A stretch of 49,407 nt of DNA, from the NCBI GenBank assembly GCA_002751075.1, contig NAOQ01000135.1, positions 57,053 through 106,459 of the forward strand, written 5' to 3'. Position numbers and translations under genes: made by a program. A model generated the notes under the pieces. The model was not told where the DNA came from and did no database searches. It saw nothing but the letters and a program-made list of their open reading frames with translations. The DNA comes from Ichthyophonus hoferi (lineage: Eukaryota > Opisthokonta > Ichthyosporea > Ichthyophonida > Ichthyophonidae). Positions 1-10,200 of this stretch are shown one piece after another (the stretch's first letter is position 1; each line of letters begins with the position of its first letter).

Positions 1-2
1 TA

Positions 3-36
<34 letters not shown>
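1..36. repeat. (TA)n microsatellite
   Basis: A near-pure TA dinucleotide run opens the window. It is simple-sequence DNA with no visible function. Positions 37-253 beyond it hold no feature I can support. Confidence 0.95.
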
Positions 37-39
<3 letters not shown>

Positions 40-253
40 AAACCAGTGCAAACTGTGATAACATGGAAAAATATAACTAAACCCCTGAAACAAGGAAATG
101 TTTAATTGTAGTCCCTGACGAGTTCGAGTATTCGGTTTTAAACAAAAAGTAAAAGGGGTGTATCCTGAGTCTTTTAAAATAGGAATGGTTATGTGAGTGT
201 TTTCATGAGTTACAACGTAGCGTCTAATTCAGACATGTACACAGTATTGTATA

Positions 254-478
254 TTAGATTGTAACTGAGACCGTATAATCAAAATGATTGTGTTGTGATT
301 CAGTAGTTGAATCAGTACAGTGCATTGACACTGTTATCAGATCAGAAGTCCGATTGATAATCTTGCAAAAGCTGTCAGTATATCCTGTGCTAACTCTCTC
401 CTTCTGGGTGATAGCAATGTTTAGATCATTTGCAAGACCATTAATTCCGGATGAATACGTAGTTCGGCCAAAGTTCTG
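254..478 (-). CDS. Possible C-terminal exon, unknown protein
   Basis: On the minus strand an open stretch of 75 codons, including a terminal TAA, follows a good splice acceptor (CACTCCTTAG then CAGAAC). The translation is rich in Thr, Ser, Asn and Asp, contains a potential N-glycosylation site (NRTS) and ends TVSVTI, as an extracellular protein might. There is no obvious initiator, so it would be the last exon of a gene whose earlier exons I cannot place. The opposite strand is also open here (288-482) and could be the real frame instead, or neither may be used. I recognise no family. Support is only length, composition and the acceptor. Confidence 0.25.
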   Translation of the reverse strand, partial: QNFGRTTYSSGINGLANDLNIAITQKERVSTGYTDSFCKIINRTSDLITVSMHCTDSTTESQHNHFDYTVSVTI

Positions 479-653
479 CTAAGGAGTGGATTATGAAATG
501 ATTGGTCCAATATTAGTTAATTGAATAACGTTCTTATAAAATTCTGTAGCCACAGAATGTTATAGTTCTAACTTGATAAAATAATTTGTATGTAGTAGTT
601 ACAAATGCTCTACAACTTCAAAAACCCACTCATACCATGACAGCATAAACCTT

Positions 654-1219
654 ATGGAATTACCAGTATACAACAAAGACATGAACATTGGTCGTCTTTA
701 TGCTTGGAAACAGGCTACTTGCCAAGGTCCTTATTTGGTGGTAAGGAAATAATTTATTATTTTAGTACTGATATTTTCGTACTTAATTGTTTATTAATTT
801 GTTTTGTTCATGCTATATTTGATTGCCTACATTTATATTTCTGATGCAAAACAAAATCTGGTACTTACTATTTAAAGCACTTTTTTTTGCTTCTTCTTTT
901 CTGAGTGGTATTGAATTATTACCAAATTACGATGAACTCCAGCTTTCAAAAAAAGGAAGGATCTATCAAACCTTTAGTTTATGTTGGTTTGTGTTCCAAA
1001 TCTTAAACGGATAAGTAATCTATAATATCTAATGCAAGCTGTGTATTAGACTCGAAAGAAAAACCTTGCTATATTTCACTATATGATTAGAAGATATTGT
1101 TGAAACGCCTAGAAAAAAGGTCTGAAGGCACGAATGCAACCTATATTACTTCTACATTAGAAGAATTTTATAATTTTTCTCAAAATTTCCATATTGTACG
1201 TGGGACCATACAAGTATGA
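654..1219 (+). CDS. Possible small two-exon gene, unknown
   Basis: Exon a (654-740) starts with ATG and encodes 29 residues (MELPVYNKDMNIGRLYAWKQ...), ending exactly at a strong donor (GTG|GTAAGG). Exon b (1091-1219) follows an acceptor ATGATTAG and encodes KILLKRLEKRS... to VRGTIQV and a TGA. Both junctions are phase 0, so the splice is in frame and gives about 71 residues. A donor-like CAA|GTATGA just before the stop would instead allow a third exon at 2130. No signal peptide or known domain is visible. The protein-like composition and matching phases support coding, but I do not recognise the family and the gene could extend further. Confidence 0.35.
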
Positions 1220-1261
1220 AATTATATTAAACGATATATCCATTGAGAGAGAAAAAAATAA

Positions 1262-1934
1262 TTAAGAACCATGTAATTTCCTTCGTCCTGCCTGTCTTTT
1301 CGGTTGAAAATCTTCCTTTGTGAAATTTGACCATATATCATCCTCTGGTAATCGATGTGTTGGCTTTTCAGGCTGCCGTCCTGTTCCAGGATTCTGTAAT
1401 CCATCTTTAAACGATTCACCTCTGCCTAACCCAACTTTATTATTTGTAATTGTAAAAGATGATGGGGTCGAAATGAGTATATGAGGACTTTGAATATACT
1501 GTTGAGATATTGGTTGCGGCGTTTGCTCTGTCTTTATCAACGCTTCTTTTTTTTTTCGATTTTTCTTAGTAACAGTACGTACCTTCTTAATTGCTGGGGT
1601 TTTAGATATTGGTTTACGTGGTTTTTTCTTTGCCAAAGAGGCAAGCGGTGATTTTTTTTGAATTACATTTGATGTAGCTTTTGTGGTAAGGGAAGAAATT
1701 GATGATGATGGATTTAGTCTATCCAGAGAAGCCTCACTGGGGCGTACTGGACAACGAGACGGGAGAGAAAATAATCGTAGTGGGATGTTGTTGACACACG
1801 CTATAAAATAAACAAAATCATTTGCTTCGTGATAACCAAGAGAAGCAGTTTGACTACTTGACATAAAAGGTGTCATGCTGATTCGTGAGTTTCTTGGTAA
1901 TATTACTACTTCTACAATGTTCTGAGCAAAGTCC
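1262..1934 (-). CDS. Last exon of an unknown basic protein
   Basis: A minus-strand exon of about 223 codons starts after a good acceptor (TTTATCTCCAG|G at 1935) and ends with a stop at 1262. The first ~60 residues look globular (...FVYFIACVNNIPLRLFSLPS). The rest is low-complexity and strongly basic, Lys/Ser/Pro-rich (KKPRKPISKTPAIKK, KKNRKKKEALIK), ending RQAGRRKLHGS. That composition suggests a nuclear or chromatin-associated tail. An internal ATG at 1874-1876 could start a 204-residue form, but the frame stays open upstream as far as the acceptor, so the true start probably lies in an earlier exon. A candidate upstream exon is at about 2167-2222: read as a phase-0 exon with donor ACG|GTAATA it joins in frame. 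The FVYFIACVNNIPLRLFSL segment faintly resembles a WD40 strand. No family is recognised. Confidence 0.45.
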
Positions 1935-2129
1935 CTGGAGATAAAGACTTAATTTGTTCAATGAAGGTATCTGTGGATTGTATACTCAAAATTTCTAGGT
2001 AGTTTATGAGTATGTATTTTTAAAGCCAGTGTTTTCTGTTCATAAATAATTACTTATACTATATACCTTTTAAAAAATAATGATATCCAAAATTCTTCAT
2101 ACTTTTTAAGTATTTTCTATTTCTTCTAG

Positions 2130-2236
2130 TCAACCTTAGCGATTATAATAATCGTCTTATATTACCGTTGCCTCGTATATTGCATCAAGATCGTCAACCA
2201 TCCAATAGTACATCGCCATGGGAACTAAAAAAATGA
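2130..2236. other. Ambiguous exon, splice signals on both strands
   Basis: On the plus strand a strong acceptor (TATTTCTTCTAG at 2118-2129) precedes an open segment ending in TGA at 2234-2236; another frame there would encode a hydrophobic stretch. On the minus strand an equally strong acceptor (CATTTTTTTAG) and a donor ACG|GTAATA bound an overlapping exon with ATG in good context (CCCATGG). Only one is likely to be real. The minus reading could serve the basic protein at 1262-1934; the plus reading could serve the small gene at 654-1219. Transcripts would decide. Confidence 0.3.
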
Positions 2237-2566
2237 ATCTATGATTATAGGACTGCACATCGTACCCAAGCGATTGGGAATCAGCCCTAGTATTTTGAGT
2301 GTACAGTTATGTATGTAACCTCGGGCTATTCTATGTAATTGATTGCTTACAAATAATTATTATGCAATGTGATAATGTAATAACTTCAAGTTAAATATAT
2401 TATTCTACAACCAAGTTCTTTATTATTTCTTTTTTTTTAAAAAAAAAATTTATGTTGTTAAACTTACGTGATATAATAAGATTGTTCATCAGAAAGCCAG
2501 CCTATTTTTTGGCAGTTCTAAATTTAAGCATTCAATCATCAAGCGCCGAAATTTTAAATTTTCATT
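2237..2566. other. Intergenic, with a T9/A10 tract
   Basis: I see no coding sequence here. A poly-T run directly followed by poly-A at about 2430-2449 can form a short hairpin. Confidence 0.5.
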
Positions 2567-3640
2567 AAAAGGTCTTTGGAAAATCAGAAAAGCTCCATAA
2601 AAATGGGCCAACAATTAGAAACCTGAGACCACATGGTTCAATTTCGTTGTCGATCAAATCCTTTGAGAAAGTGGATGTCACAGTTAAATTTTATGGGGAG
2701 TTAATTTTTTGTGAATGGTCGATGATTTTATTGGTGTAGAGGTTGGGGTTACAAGGTTGATAATTCAATCAACTCCTAGAATAACTTACGCTAAAAGCAT
2801 ACAACCAATAAAATACTATAGTTAGGTGTCAATCAGCTAATGCTTAGTCCGGTTTGGATTCAACAGACAACATGTATTGCATTGTGTTGTATTGTGTTAA
2901 CAGATGTTTTTCGCAGAGTCAATTAAGTCCTTGAAAATAGGCTCATTGGTCAGTTTAATATTCAGGATAAATTTAGTCAAAACTGGCTTTTATGTTAAAG
3001 AAGCACAAATAATGGGTCTCATACAGTAATAAAGAGACTGCTCAGTCATCAAAATATTATCAATACTAGTTATGAAAAAGTAACATTCCGTAATTCAATT
3101 TAAGTTTTTAATTTTCATATTTATAGTTTCTAATGTAGTTGAAATATATCTAGATACTTCTAGAAGGTCAAGATCAACTAGTCGAGTCTAAGCGCTTCTT
3201 CTTCTTTTAGCAACGAGACAATACCTTGGATTGGCTCATTTTATTTTTCCAATCTGCAGGTTCACGTCCGACTTTGCTTCATTGCACGGCTATAGGGGTA
3301 CCTTACCGGAAAACGAAACTGTGTTAAATCTGAAAAGCCCCCGATGACGAAGGTCCTGTTTACCTCCCCATTGTCTGATGTGAAAATGATAGTTGCTATC
3401 TAAAGGTTGTGCAGGATACATGTCTTGTTGAATAAATGTGCCCTAGACGTCCCAGTGAGGCAAACCTCGTGACATACACGACTAATAACGAATTTATCTT
3501 ATTCCCATTTAATGTAGCCGAAGTTAGCGATACGACGGGAACTATGAACGTTAGTTTAAAAGCAACCTATCAGAACATTGGCTTATAATTCTTCTACTTT
3601 TAATGTCAGCGATACATACTCGGTGAAACTTAACCGTCAA
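2567..3640 (+). pseudogene. Decayed coding sequence, unknown family
   Basis: Several plus-strand stretches of protein-like sequence follow one another over about 1 kb, in more than one frame and with several breaks. Examples are SIKSFEKVDVTVKFYGEL near 2640-2700, VTYTTNNEFILFPFNVAEVS near 3460-3520 and NVSDTYSVKLNRQ near 3602-3640. Potential N-glycosylation sites (NVS) and beta-strand-like composition suggest an extracellular or membrane protein. I do not recognise a family, and the pieces need not belong to one gene. Alternatives are unrecognised exons of a living gene or a degraded mobile-element gene. The remaining interval to 4600 shows only AT-rich sequence with TAATATAAT-like runs at 4230-4325. 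Confidence 0.3.
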
Positions 3641-4601
3641 TGATATAATGCATTTGAGTAACTAGCCATTTTTACTGTATAAAAACCAAAAACTTGCATA
3701 AGTTGAAGAGTAAAGAAATAAGCAATCGATAAATGTTATGTAAAATTATGACTTTAATAGATTTATCTGCCTCATAGGTAATATGTTTGAACTGTTTAGT
3801 GGAGATTATTTTTAAAAACCATATTAGTGGCTTTAAATCATCAATTTGTAATTTTAAAATAGTGAATCACTCTCAAAGACTACAGACCATTCGAAAATGA
3901 CTCCTGAACTGGTTTAAAGCATACTACTGGCTATGTTTAGCCTGTCCAAGCTCATATTTTAGATCAAAAAACTAACTGGGGATTTACAAGTTATAATCTA
4001 GACTTCATAAATCTGAGATGCAACATGAAAGAAAAAAGCAAAGACATTGTGCAGTTTATAAGAATTTAGAATAATATAAAGGTTTCTAAAAGAATATTTA
4101 ATTTATTGTTTCTATAATTCTGGGCGATATCTAATTACGACTCGATTATATTGTAGTCGAACCCAGATGCATCTCCCTTATCGCAATATAGGAGAGTATA
4201 CTCAAATAAGATATTCAGTAATATAATTTAGTAAAGTATAATAATATGTAATCTAATTTAACATAATTTAACATAATAAAAATCTATAAAATATAATAAA
4301 ATATAATGTAATATAATATTTATAATGTGACCTATTAATGTACAGCATCATATCATTCTTTAGTATCCACTAAGAGTTAATTTCACATGCACGGGGGTTG
4401 CTATAAAACTATTCAGTCATTAACTTGAGAGATAATCTACCAATAGGAAACAGACAATAAAAGATTTATGATGTGAACCACATTCTTCATTGATTACAAA
4501 AGAACTAGATTAAATACATCTAAGAGTAACAGATCATTATTTACAATAATTGCACTTTAGTGTAGGTATTTGGAAAGTTTTCTCTTACCAACCCCCTCCT
4601 G

Positions 4602-4620
4602 TATATACATATATAATATA
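4602..4620 (+). promoter_or_regulatory. TATA-rich element upstream of transporter
   Basis: TATATACATATATAATATA lies 28 bp before the transporter ATG. It could be a core promoter or simply AT-rich background, since such runs are common in this window. Confidence 0.2.
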
Positions 4621-4647
4621 ACTGCCTTTTGGTTTAAGTGAGCCCAA

Positions 4648-6357
4648 ATGGAACCACCTGGGAAATTAGGGCAAACCGTGCCAAATGTAGGTTTAAGCAT
4701 ACAAGTCACCAGCCCCCCCACCTCTTTGTCCCCTACGGTAGGTCATGATGCGTATTACCTTGGGGCAGAAACCCCACGTCCCTCAACGGAACGCCTAGGT
4801 GATTTACAGTCAGACAGTTTACTTGCGGAACTCAATGGTGCTTCAAGATCTGAAGAATATTCTATTCCTTCATTACCTGTTGTGGAAAAACATTTTGAAC
4901 ATGAACAAGATTATGAACATGAGCCAATGCGTAAACTTGAAACTTTATCCGGGATCATTGAAAACTTTCAACTTGCCTGGTTTGCCATGACCATGGGGTG
5001 GGGTGGCACTGCTCTTGTTATTGCTGCCTCCCCCGGTGCAAGGGGGGATTTCCATAAAGCTTTACAATGGATCGGTGTGGTCATTTGGATATGGAACATG
5101 ATTTACTGGGGTTTATTTATGATCATTAACCTAATTCGTTGTTGTAAGTACCCTGGCATTGTCCGGAAAATGTTGGATCACCCTACTCAATTTACGTTTT
5201 TTGGATGTATTCCTATGGGATTTGTCACTGTCTCTCTCGGTTTTTTGGCTTTCGGTGAATTGGTTGGAATCCCCAAGCAGGCGCGTGTAGATCTTGTATA
5301 CGTTTTCTTCTGGATTGACGTGGTTATGTCTCTAGCATCCGCTTATGTTGTTGCCTACTATATGGTCTTCCGCCAAGCCCATAGTTTCAAAAATATGTCT
5401 GCAGTATGGATGCTTCCTTTTGTAGCCAACGTGGTCGCGTCCGCTTTAGGGGCTACTCTGTCCTTCGAGTTAGATCCTGTGAGGTCGTGGCAGGTAGTAA
5501 CTACGTCATTTGTGTTGTGGGGCATGGGCGTGTCTATAGCCATGACTGTAATGGTCATTTACTTTGCCCATTTGGTTATCTATGGTCCCCCCAGTAAGGC
5601 TATGGGCAACTCCAGCTGGATTATTTTGGGTCCCATTGGACAAGGAGGTAATGCTATTCTCCAGTTAGGTCGTCAATCAGGTATTCTTGCTAGTACTACT
5701 ACCGTTCTCTGTCCTACACTTACTGGTATGAATGCAGCAGAAAACTTCATGGTACATTCAAATCCTAAATGTTCCTTTGGACTGGTAGCTCCTGGAGCAA
5801 CCATGCTAATCGGATATATTATGTGGGGCTTTGGTATGTGGTGGTTACTGCTCTGTGCTATGCAATCGTTAAACAACAGTCGTAAGTTCTTCCTTCTGAT
5901 GGGTCATCATAGGCCCCTTAATGATGGTCACAAAGAAGGAATGAAGCCCACTGATCCTGACTTCGAAGGTTTACCATTTAACCTCGGTTGGTGGGGGATT
6001 ATTTTCCCCCTCATCACACAGACCTTTGCTACTTACCAACTGTTTATTGACACTGACCTCGCTTTCTTTAAGTGGATGGGACGCATACTCTGCGTATGCA
6101 TTGTTTGCATTTCATTTCTCACCCAGTATAAGACCATTGTTCATTCCTTTACCCATGAGTTCTGGTTATCTTTCCATCCTCCAGCCCCACCTGCAAAGAA
6201 ACCTAAAATAACCCCAGTTCGCCAACCAAAGGAAAATGTGAAAGAGGCATTGTTACTGGTACAATATAATATCAAACATCCATTTGGCCCTAAACCCAAA
6301 AGGTTCCTTAGTGAGGGCCATACTAGTGGTGAAGTAACACCCGATTTAATGGTATGA
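4648..6357 (+). CDS. SLAC1/Mae1/TehA-family anion or dicarboxylate transporter
   Basis: A single uninterrupted frame encodes 569 residues; an in-frame TGA at 4639-4641 fixes ATG 4648 as the first start. After a ~100-residue hydrophilic N-terminus there are ten hydrophobic spans (about 110-128, 140-163, 183-203, 217-241, 252-271, 282-312, 323-345, 383-406, 444-467, 472-497) and a cytoplasmic-type Pro/Lys-rich tail. Family hallmarks are the first span (WFAMTMGWGG), GPIGQGG at 328-334 and FNLGWWGIIFPL at 444-455. The family covers fungal Mae1 malate permease, Ssu1 sulfite pump, bacterial TehA and plant SLAC1 anion channels; substrate cannot be told from sequence. The length and large hydrophilic ends are eukaryotic, closest in style to the fungal type. 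It is intronless, whereas the complete spliced genes here carry 7-12 introns. Membrane location is certain, substrate is not. Confidence 0.88.
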   Translation: MEPPGKLGQTVPNVGLSIQVTSPPTSLSPTVGHDAYYLGAETPRPSTERLGDLQSDSLLAELNGASRSEEYSIPSLPVVEKHFEHEQDYEHEPMRKLETLSGIIENFQLAWFAMTMGWGGTALVIAASPGARGDFHKALQWIGVVIWIWNMIYWGLFMIINLIRCCKYPGIVRKMLDHPTQFTFFGCIPMGFVTVSLGFLAFGELVGIPKQARVDLVYVFFWIDVVMSLASAYVVAYYMVFRQAHSFKNMSAVWMLPFVANVVASALGATLSFELDPVRSWQVVTTSFVLWGMGVSIAMTVMVIYFAHLVIYGPPSKAMGNSSWIILGPIGQGGNAILQLGRQSGILASTTTVLCPTLTGMNAAENFMVHSNPKCSFGLVAPGATMLIGYIMWGFGMWWLLLCAMQSLNNSRKFFLLMGHHRPLNDGHKEGMKPTDPDFEGLPFNLGWWGIIFPLITQTFATYQLFIDTDLAFFKWMGRILCVCIVCISFLTQYKTIVHSFTHEFWLSFHPPAPPAKKPKITPVRQPKENVKEALLLVQYNIKHPFGPKPKRFLSEGHTSGEVTPDLMV

Positions 6358-6494
6358 ACTGAATTGATCGAGTTTATATCGTATTAGAAGCATTAGGTTG
6401 GATATGTTCTTTAGTATAGGAAGTCTACTACTACAACGCGTTTTATCCAAAGTGCATTAGAGAATTTTGGAGATTAAATTATTATTAGTTAACT

Positions 6495-6663
6495 AAGACA
6501 TTGAGAATGAAGGAATGAGTCAGGCTTACAATGAGGTTTGTGAAACCTACCGAACAGTATACTCGTGTTTATTACAAGACATTGAGAAGGAACGGAAGGA
6601 ATCAGGCTTACAATGAGGTTTGTGAAACCTACCTAACAGTATACTCGTGTTTATTACAAGACA
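6495..6663 (+). repeat. 81/82-bp tandem duplication
   Basis: Two adjacent copies (6495-6575 and 6576-6657) begin AAGACATTGAGAA and contain GAGGTTTGTGAAACCTAC, followed by the first six bases of a third copy. They differ at few positions, so the duplication is fairly young. It lies in the presumed 3' flank of the transporter, 140 bp after its stop. GGTTTGTGAAACC can form a small hairpin. Confidence 0.9.
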
Positions 6664-7278
6664 TGATACGCCTTACAGCATGTGAGCATTGTATACTACA
6701 AGAAATGCTTATCTGTAATTGGCGCGCTTGCTTATCCGTAAATAAATTTTAGCTTTTACAATAAACTAGCGTATAATGATATTCTACAAGGAATTGTATT
6801 ACGTTAAATAAAAAGTATCTGTTACTGTGTGTATACATTAGCCAAGACTCCGACTTTAGAAAGTGATTTGTAAATATAAATGGGTATTCAATTTCCGTTA
6901 TCCAATTTTTCGTTGGTTTGTATTACATTGATATGGCTGTATTTTATTTTATATATACTCTAGGCACCATTGTAAATAAGTGCACAAAACGATAACCTAC
7001 GCCCACCCCCACCGAACACCGTTATTTTATCTGCAAATATTATGTTGTTTAACATAGGAATTTCATAGTTTGGTAAATCCAACATATAACCCCAAATGAA
7101 TGACATTAAATCGATATCATAATAATCGCCTGTAGACAAAATACTAACCTCGTTGTAAACAGTAACATTAAATCGTAATGCAATTATGCTTTTAATAATA
7201 TCTAAAGAATAGCAAATCTATAAAAATATCCATAATAAATGACTATTGGTTAGAGATTAATCAAATCATGAACATTAA
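6664..7278. other. Intergenic between convergent genes
   Basis: This AT-rich space separates the 3' ends of the transporter (+) and saccharopine dehydrogenase (-). It contains AATAAA-like poly(A) signals such as the TTAAATAAAAAG at about 6804-6815. No coding sequence is seen. Confidence 0.5.
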
Positions 7279-10200
7279 TTATTCCACAATTTCATCCACC
7301 ACTCTGATCCCTTCCTCTCTCTCCAAAATATCTAGTAGAGGCTCGTAGATCTCCTTGTCCAGGGGTGCAAAGACGCCTTTTCGAGTTATCTTGCCTACGT
7401 GTGTGTTTGCAAAGGGAAAAGAATCAGCGCGAGTAATTTGCACAATATAATACAGATACGCCATGAACAAAGTGACTATAGTTATAATTATCAAATTAAT
7501 TAGTGCCGAGTTCCGAGGCATTCTATATATCAAATGTTAGATTTAGAAAGAATAAAAGGATTCTGTCTGAGACAGATTGGGGACTTTACTCTGTGGTGAT
7601 ATTGAATAAAAATTATACAGTTTGTATTATAAATTCCCTGCTTGCAATAGTCGGCTACCACCTTGAATATGGATGAGATAATTACTACACAGGCTAAAAT
7701 TGACGTACAAGCATTTATCCGTTATTAGCCTTGAACATCATATCATACCTACATTTTATATTTGCAGATGACTGCTTAGATCAATCATTAGGTTATCATA
7801 AAAAGTTTAGGTGGTAACGGTAAGATTGATAAGACTAAAAGGATCCACTGGGACTGGTCAAAAGTAAAACATACAGTAAGATAGATAGGAGAGCTAGAGT
7901 AACTTGAAATATAGGATGAGAGTGGAAACAATTCTTGAGTAGGAACAAAATATGAATAAGTAAATGGTGGTACGGTAGAAGTAGAGAAGGGAAAACAAAT
8001 GTGAACGAGTTAAAAAAACATTGAGGGTGGGGGTACTGAAAATCGCACCATCTAGGATCAATTGTGTGGCTACTCCACAGGGAACACCAACCAAGCGGGC
8101 CATAGCTTGATAGCTGTTAGGGTTACCGTACTCTAATAGAGTGGATGTATGGGTGTACTGTGATGGGTGGGTGTGTGTGTGTTAGTAGAAGCTATACCCT
8201 TTATAACTAGAGAAATTAGCTTTTGTGACTCTTAAAATCAAGACCACTCAAAAGAGGAAAAATGGCTTAATTGATTGGGTAAAATAACATTTTAAAAAGA
8301 AAAAAATGTCATACATACAAAAAGGTAAAAGTAATTATGTGTAAAACGATGAAACAAAAACACAAAATAAATTGGGATAGAGAAATAAGCATGAGGTCCC
8401 ATAGACAACGTCATATACAATAAAGGATAGTGACACAATTATATATTTACGGAAGAGATATGCTAATAAGTTTAGAAAGATAGGTAAGAATAATGGGATA
8501 TATTCAGTCAGTAGAGGAATGATTGAACTGGGACCATGACTGGCTTCATAGACTAACTTGGAACCCTCAAAGTATGATCAAAGTAATAAAAAGGAAAAAG
8601 AGGTCAGACTGGATTCGCGTACATGTATATACATACACCAGGATAATATTAATAAAAAACAGCCAATACCACTGGGCACAGATATTTACACGCAAAAACT
8701 AAAAGATAGCAAAAACACAGACAACAAAGCACGCAGGCATACAAGCAATTACAGCCAGAAGAGCCAATCATAATCTAATATATACCTGTGTGCCATCCGC
8801 ACGCGCAATCTCAAAGCGATGTTGCAGAAACACCATGTCTCTCTCGCCAGGGCCATACTGCATCATTTTCTCCATTGTATCGCACAGGCAGTCCAAAGGA
8901 GTTCCTTGCATAGGCACTGGGTTCTTACTGAACAGACCAAACCTGTGATGATAGAGGATACCAAGTGGATATATGAAGAATGAGTGATTAATGGTTAATG
9001 GTCTAGTAGATTTGAATTAATGTATGATAAATAAATGAGACCAAGGAAGAAATAGTTAAAGTTTGGTAGAGAAATATAGCAGTACAGAAAAATCAAAAGA
9101 GGATAAAACAGAAAAAAATACCAGACAGTGGGGCGGTCACCTACCAGCTAAAACCACGAATCACACGTTCCTTAGCTAGCTCGGTAACTAGACCAGCCTT
9201 CTCAATTACGGTTCTCTTAAGAACTCTGTAAAAACATGCATTTGTTTTATAAACACATATTCAATAGACAAAATGTTAGATATCAGGTCTTAAAAATGCA
9301 GTGGTGACAGTAACTGTTTCTCTCCCAAATGTTCAATTTTGCTTCAATCTAACTAAAATCCCGTATAAATAGTTATGTACATATATATATACAGTTATAT
9401 ATATGCATGAATTATATGTTTTAACTGTATCAGTCTTCTCTATAGATGGTATCATTTGATTACATGCATCCATCCCCACACCTGCACTTAACAGCGTGAT
9501 AAGAGCTACAAGATCAGCAATAACATCAATCGATAGAAGAATAATAATAAAGAAAAGAAAACAAATGGTACTCAGGGTCGTTTGATGTGGCACCAATGAT
9601 CCTTGCAGTGGCCTGCTGCCATGTGAGGGGAGGGGCTGTGGGGGATAGATAGTCCACTGCATCTGTACTGAGGAAGCCAGTGTCCGCAAAGGCCTGTACA
9701 ATTTCGGGATTACCCTATATATATAGGCAAGTGTTATTATATATATAGAAAATTTATGTAATGTATACATGCATTTGTTTGCATGCTCCTATACACTTTT
9801 TGATTTATTTAATTTACACTCTTGTTGGTTTCGTATGAGTAGAATGTGAGGTAGGTTTGCATCCTAAATAAATGCATGTTTTTATTTAAATAATATTTAA
9901 AGGGAAAATCAGAAAACTTTAAAATCATGAACGCCAAGAGTTATAGCCATAGCTAATATAGAATATACCTGGTACCGAAGGGACCCCCTCAGAACGGTGT
10001 GGCACTCGGGCATGCCATATCTAACATCATAGAATGACGAATCCCTATTGGGGTAGCCCATCATGGCAAAGGCTGGGTACGTTATTACTGGCACAGCTCC
10101 TTTGCGGAGTAGGTCAGTTCCTGCAATGGTTACTACCTGGAGTGGTGTAAGGCGAGAGGGGGCAAGGGATAGTACAAGTATGGTAGTATACAAGTATAAG

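Noticed and set aside
3283-3405. Minus-strand sulfatase-like exon (TIIFTSDNG between a CTTTAG acceptor and a GTAAGG donor)
   Set aside because: The motif is striking, but no partner exon (for example the Cys/Ser active-site block) is seen nearby, and the opposite strand carries equally protein-like sequence. Reported only as a caution.
6531-6752. 73-codon plus-strand frame after the transporter
   Set aside because: It is a read-through of the 81-bp tandem duplication and its protein is an internal repeat of the same residues.
7395-7533. Hydrophobic N-terminal extension in front of the last saccharopine dehydrogenase exon
   Set aside because: This is intron read-through; the acceptor at 7395-7396 and the matching splice phase place the exon start at 7394.
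9333-9770. 145-codon minus-strand frame
   Set aside because: It overlaps saccharopine dehydrogenase exon 8 (9714-9572) in the wrong frame and extends into introns.
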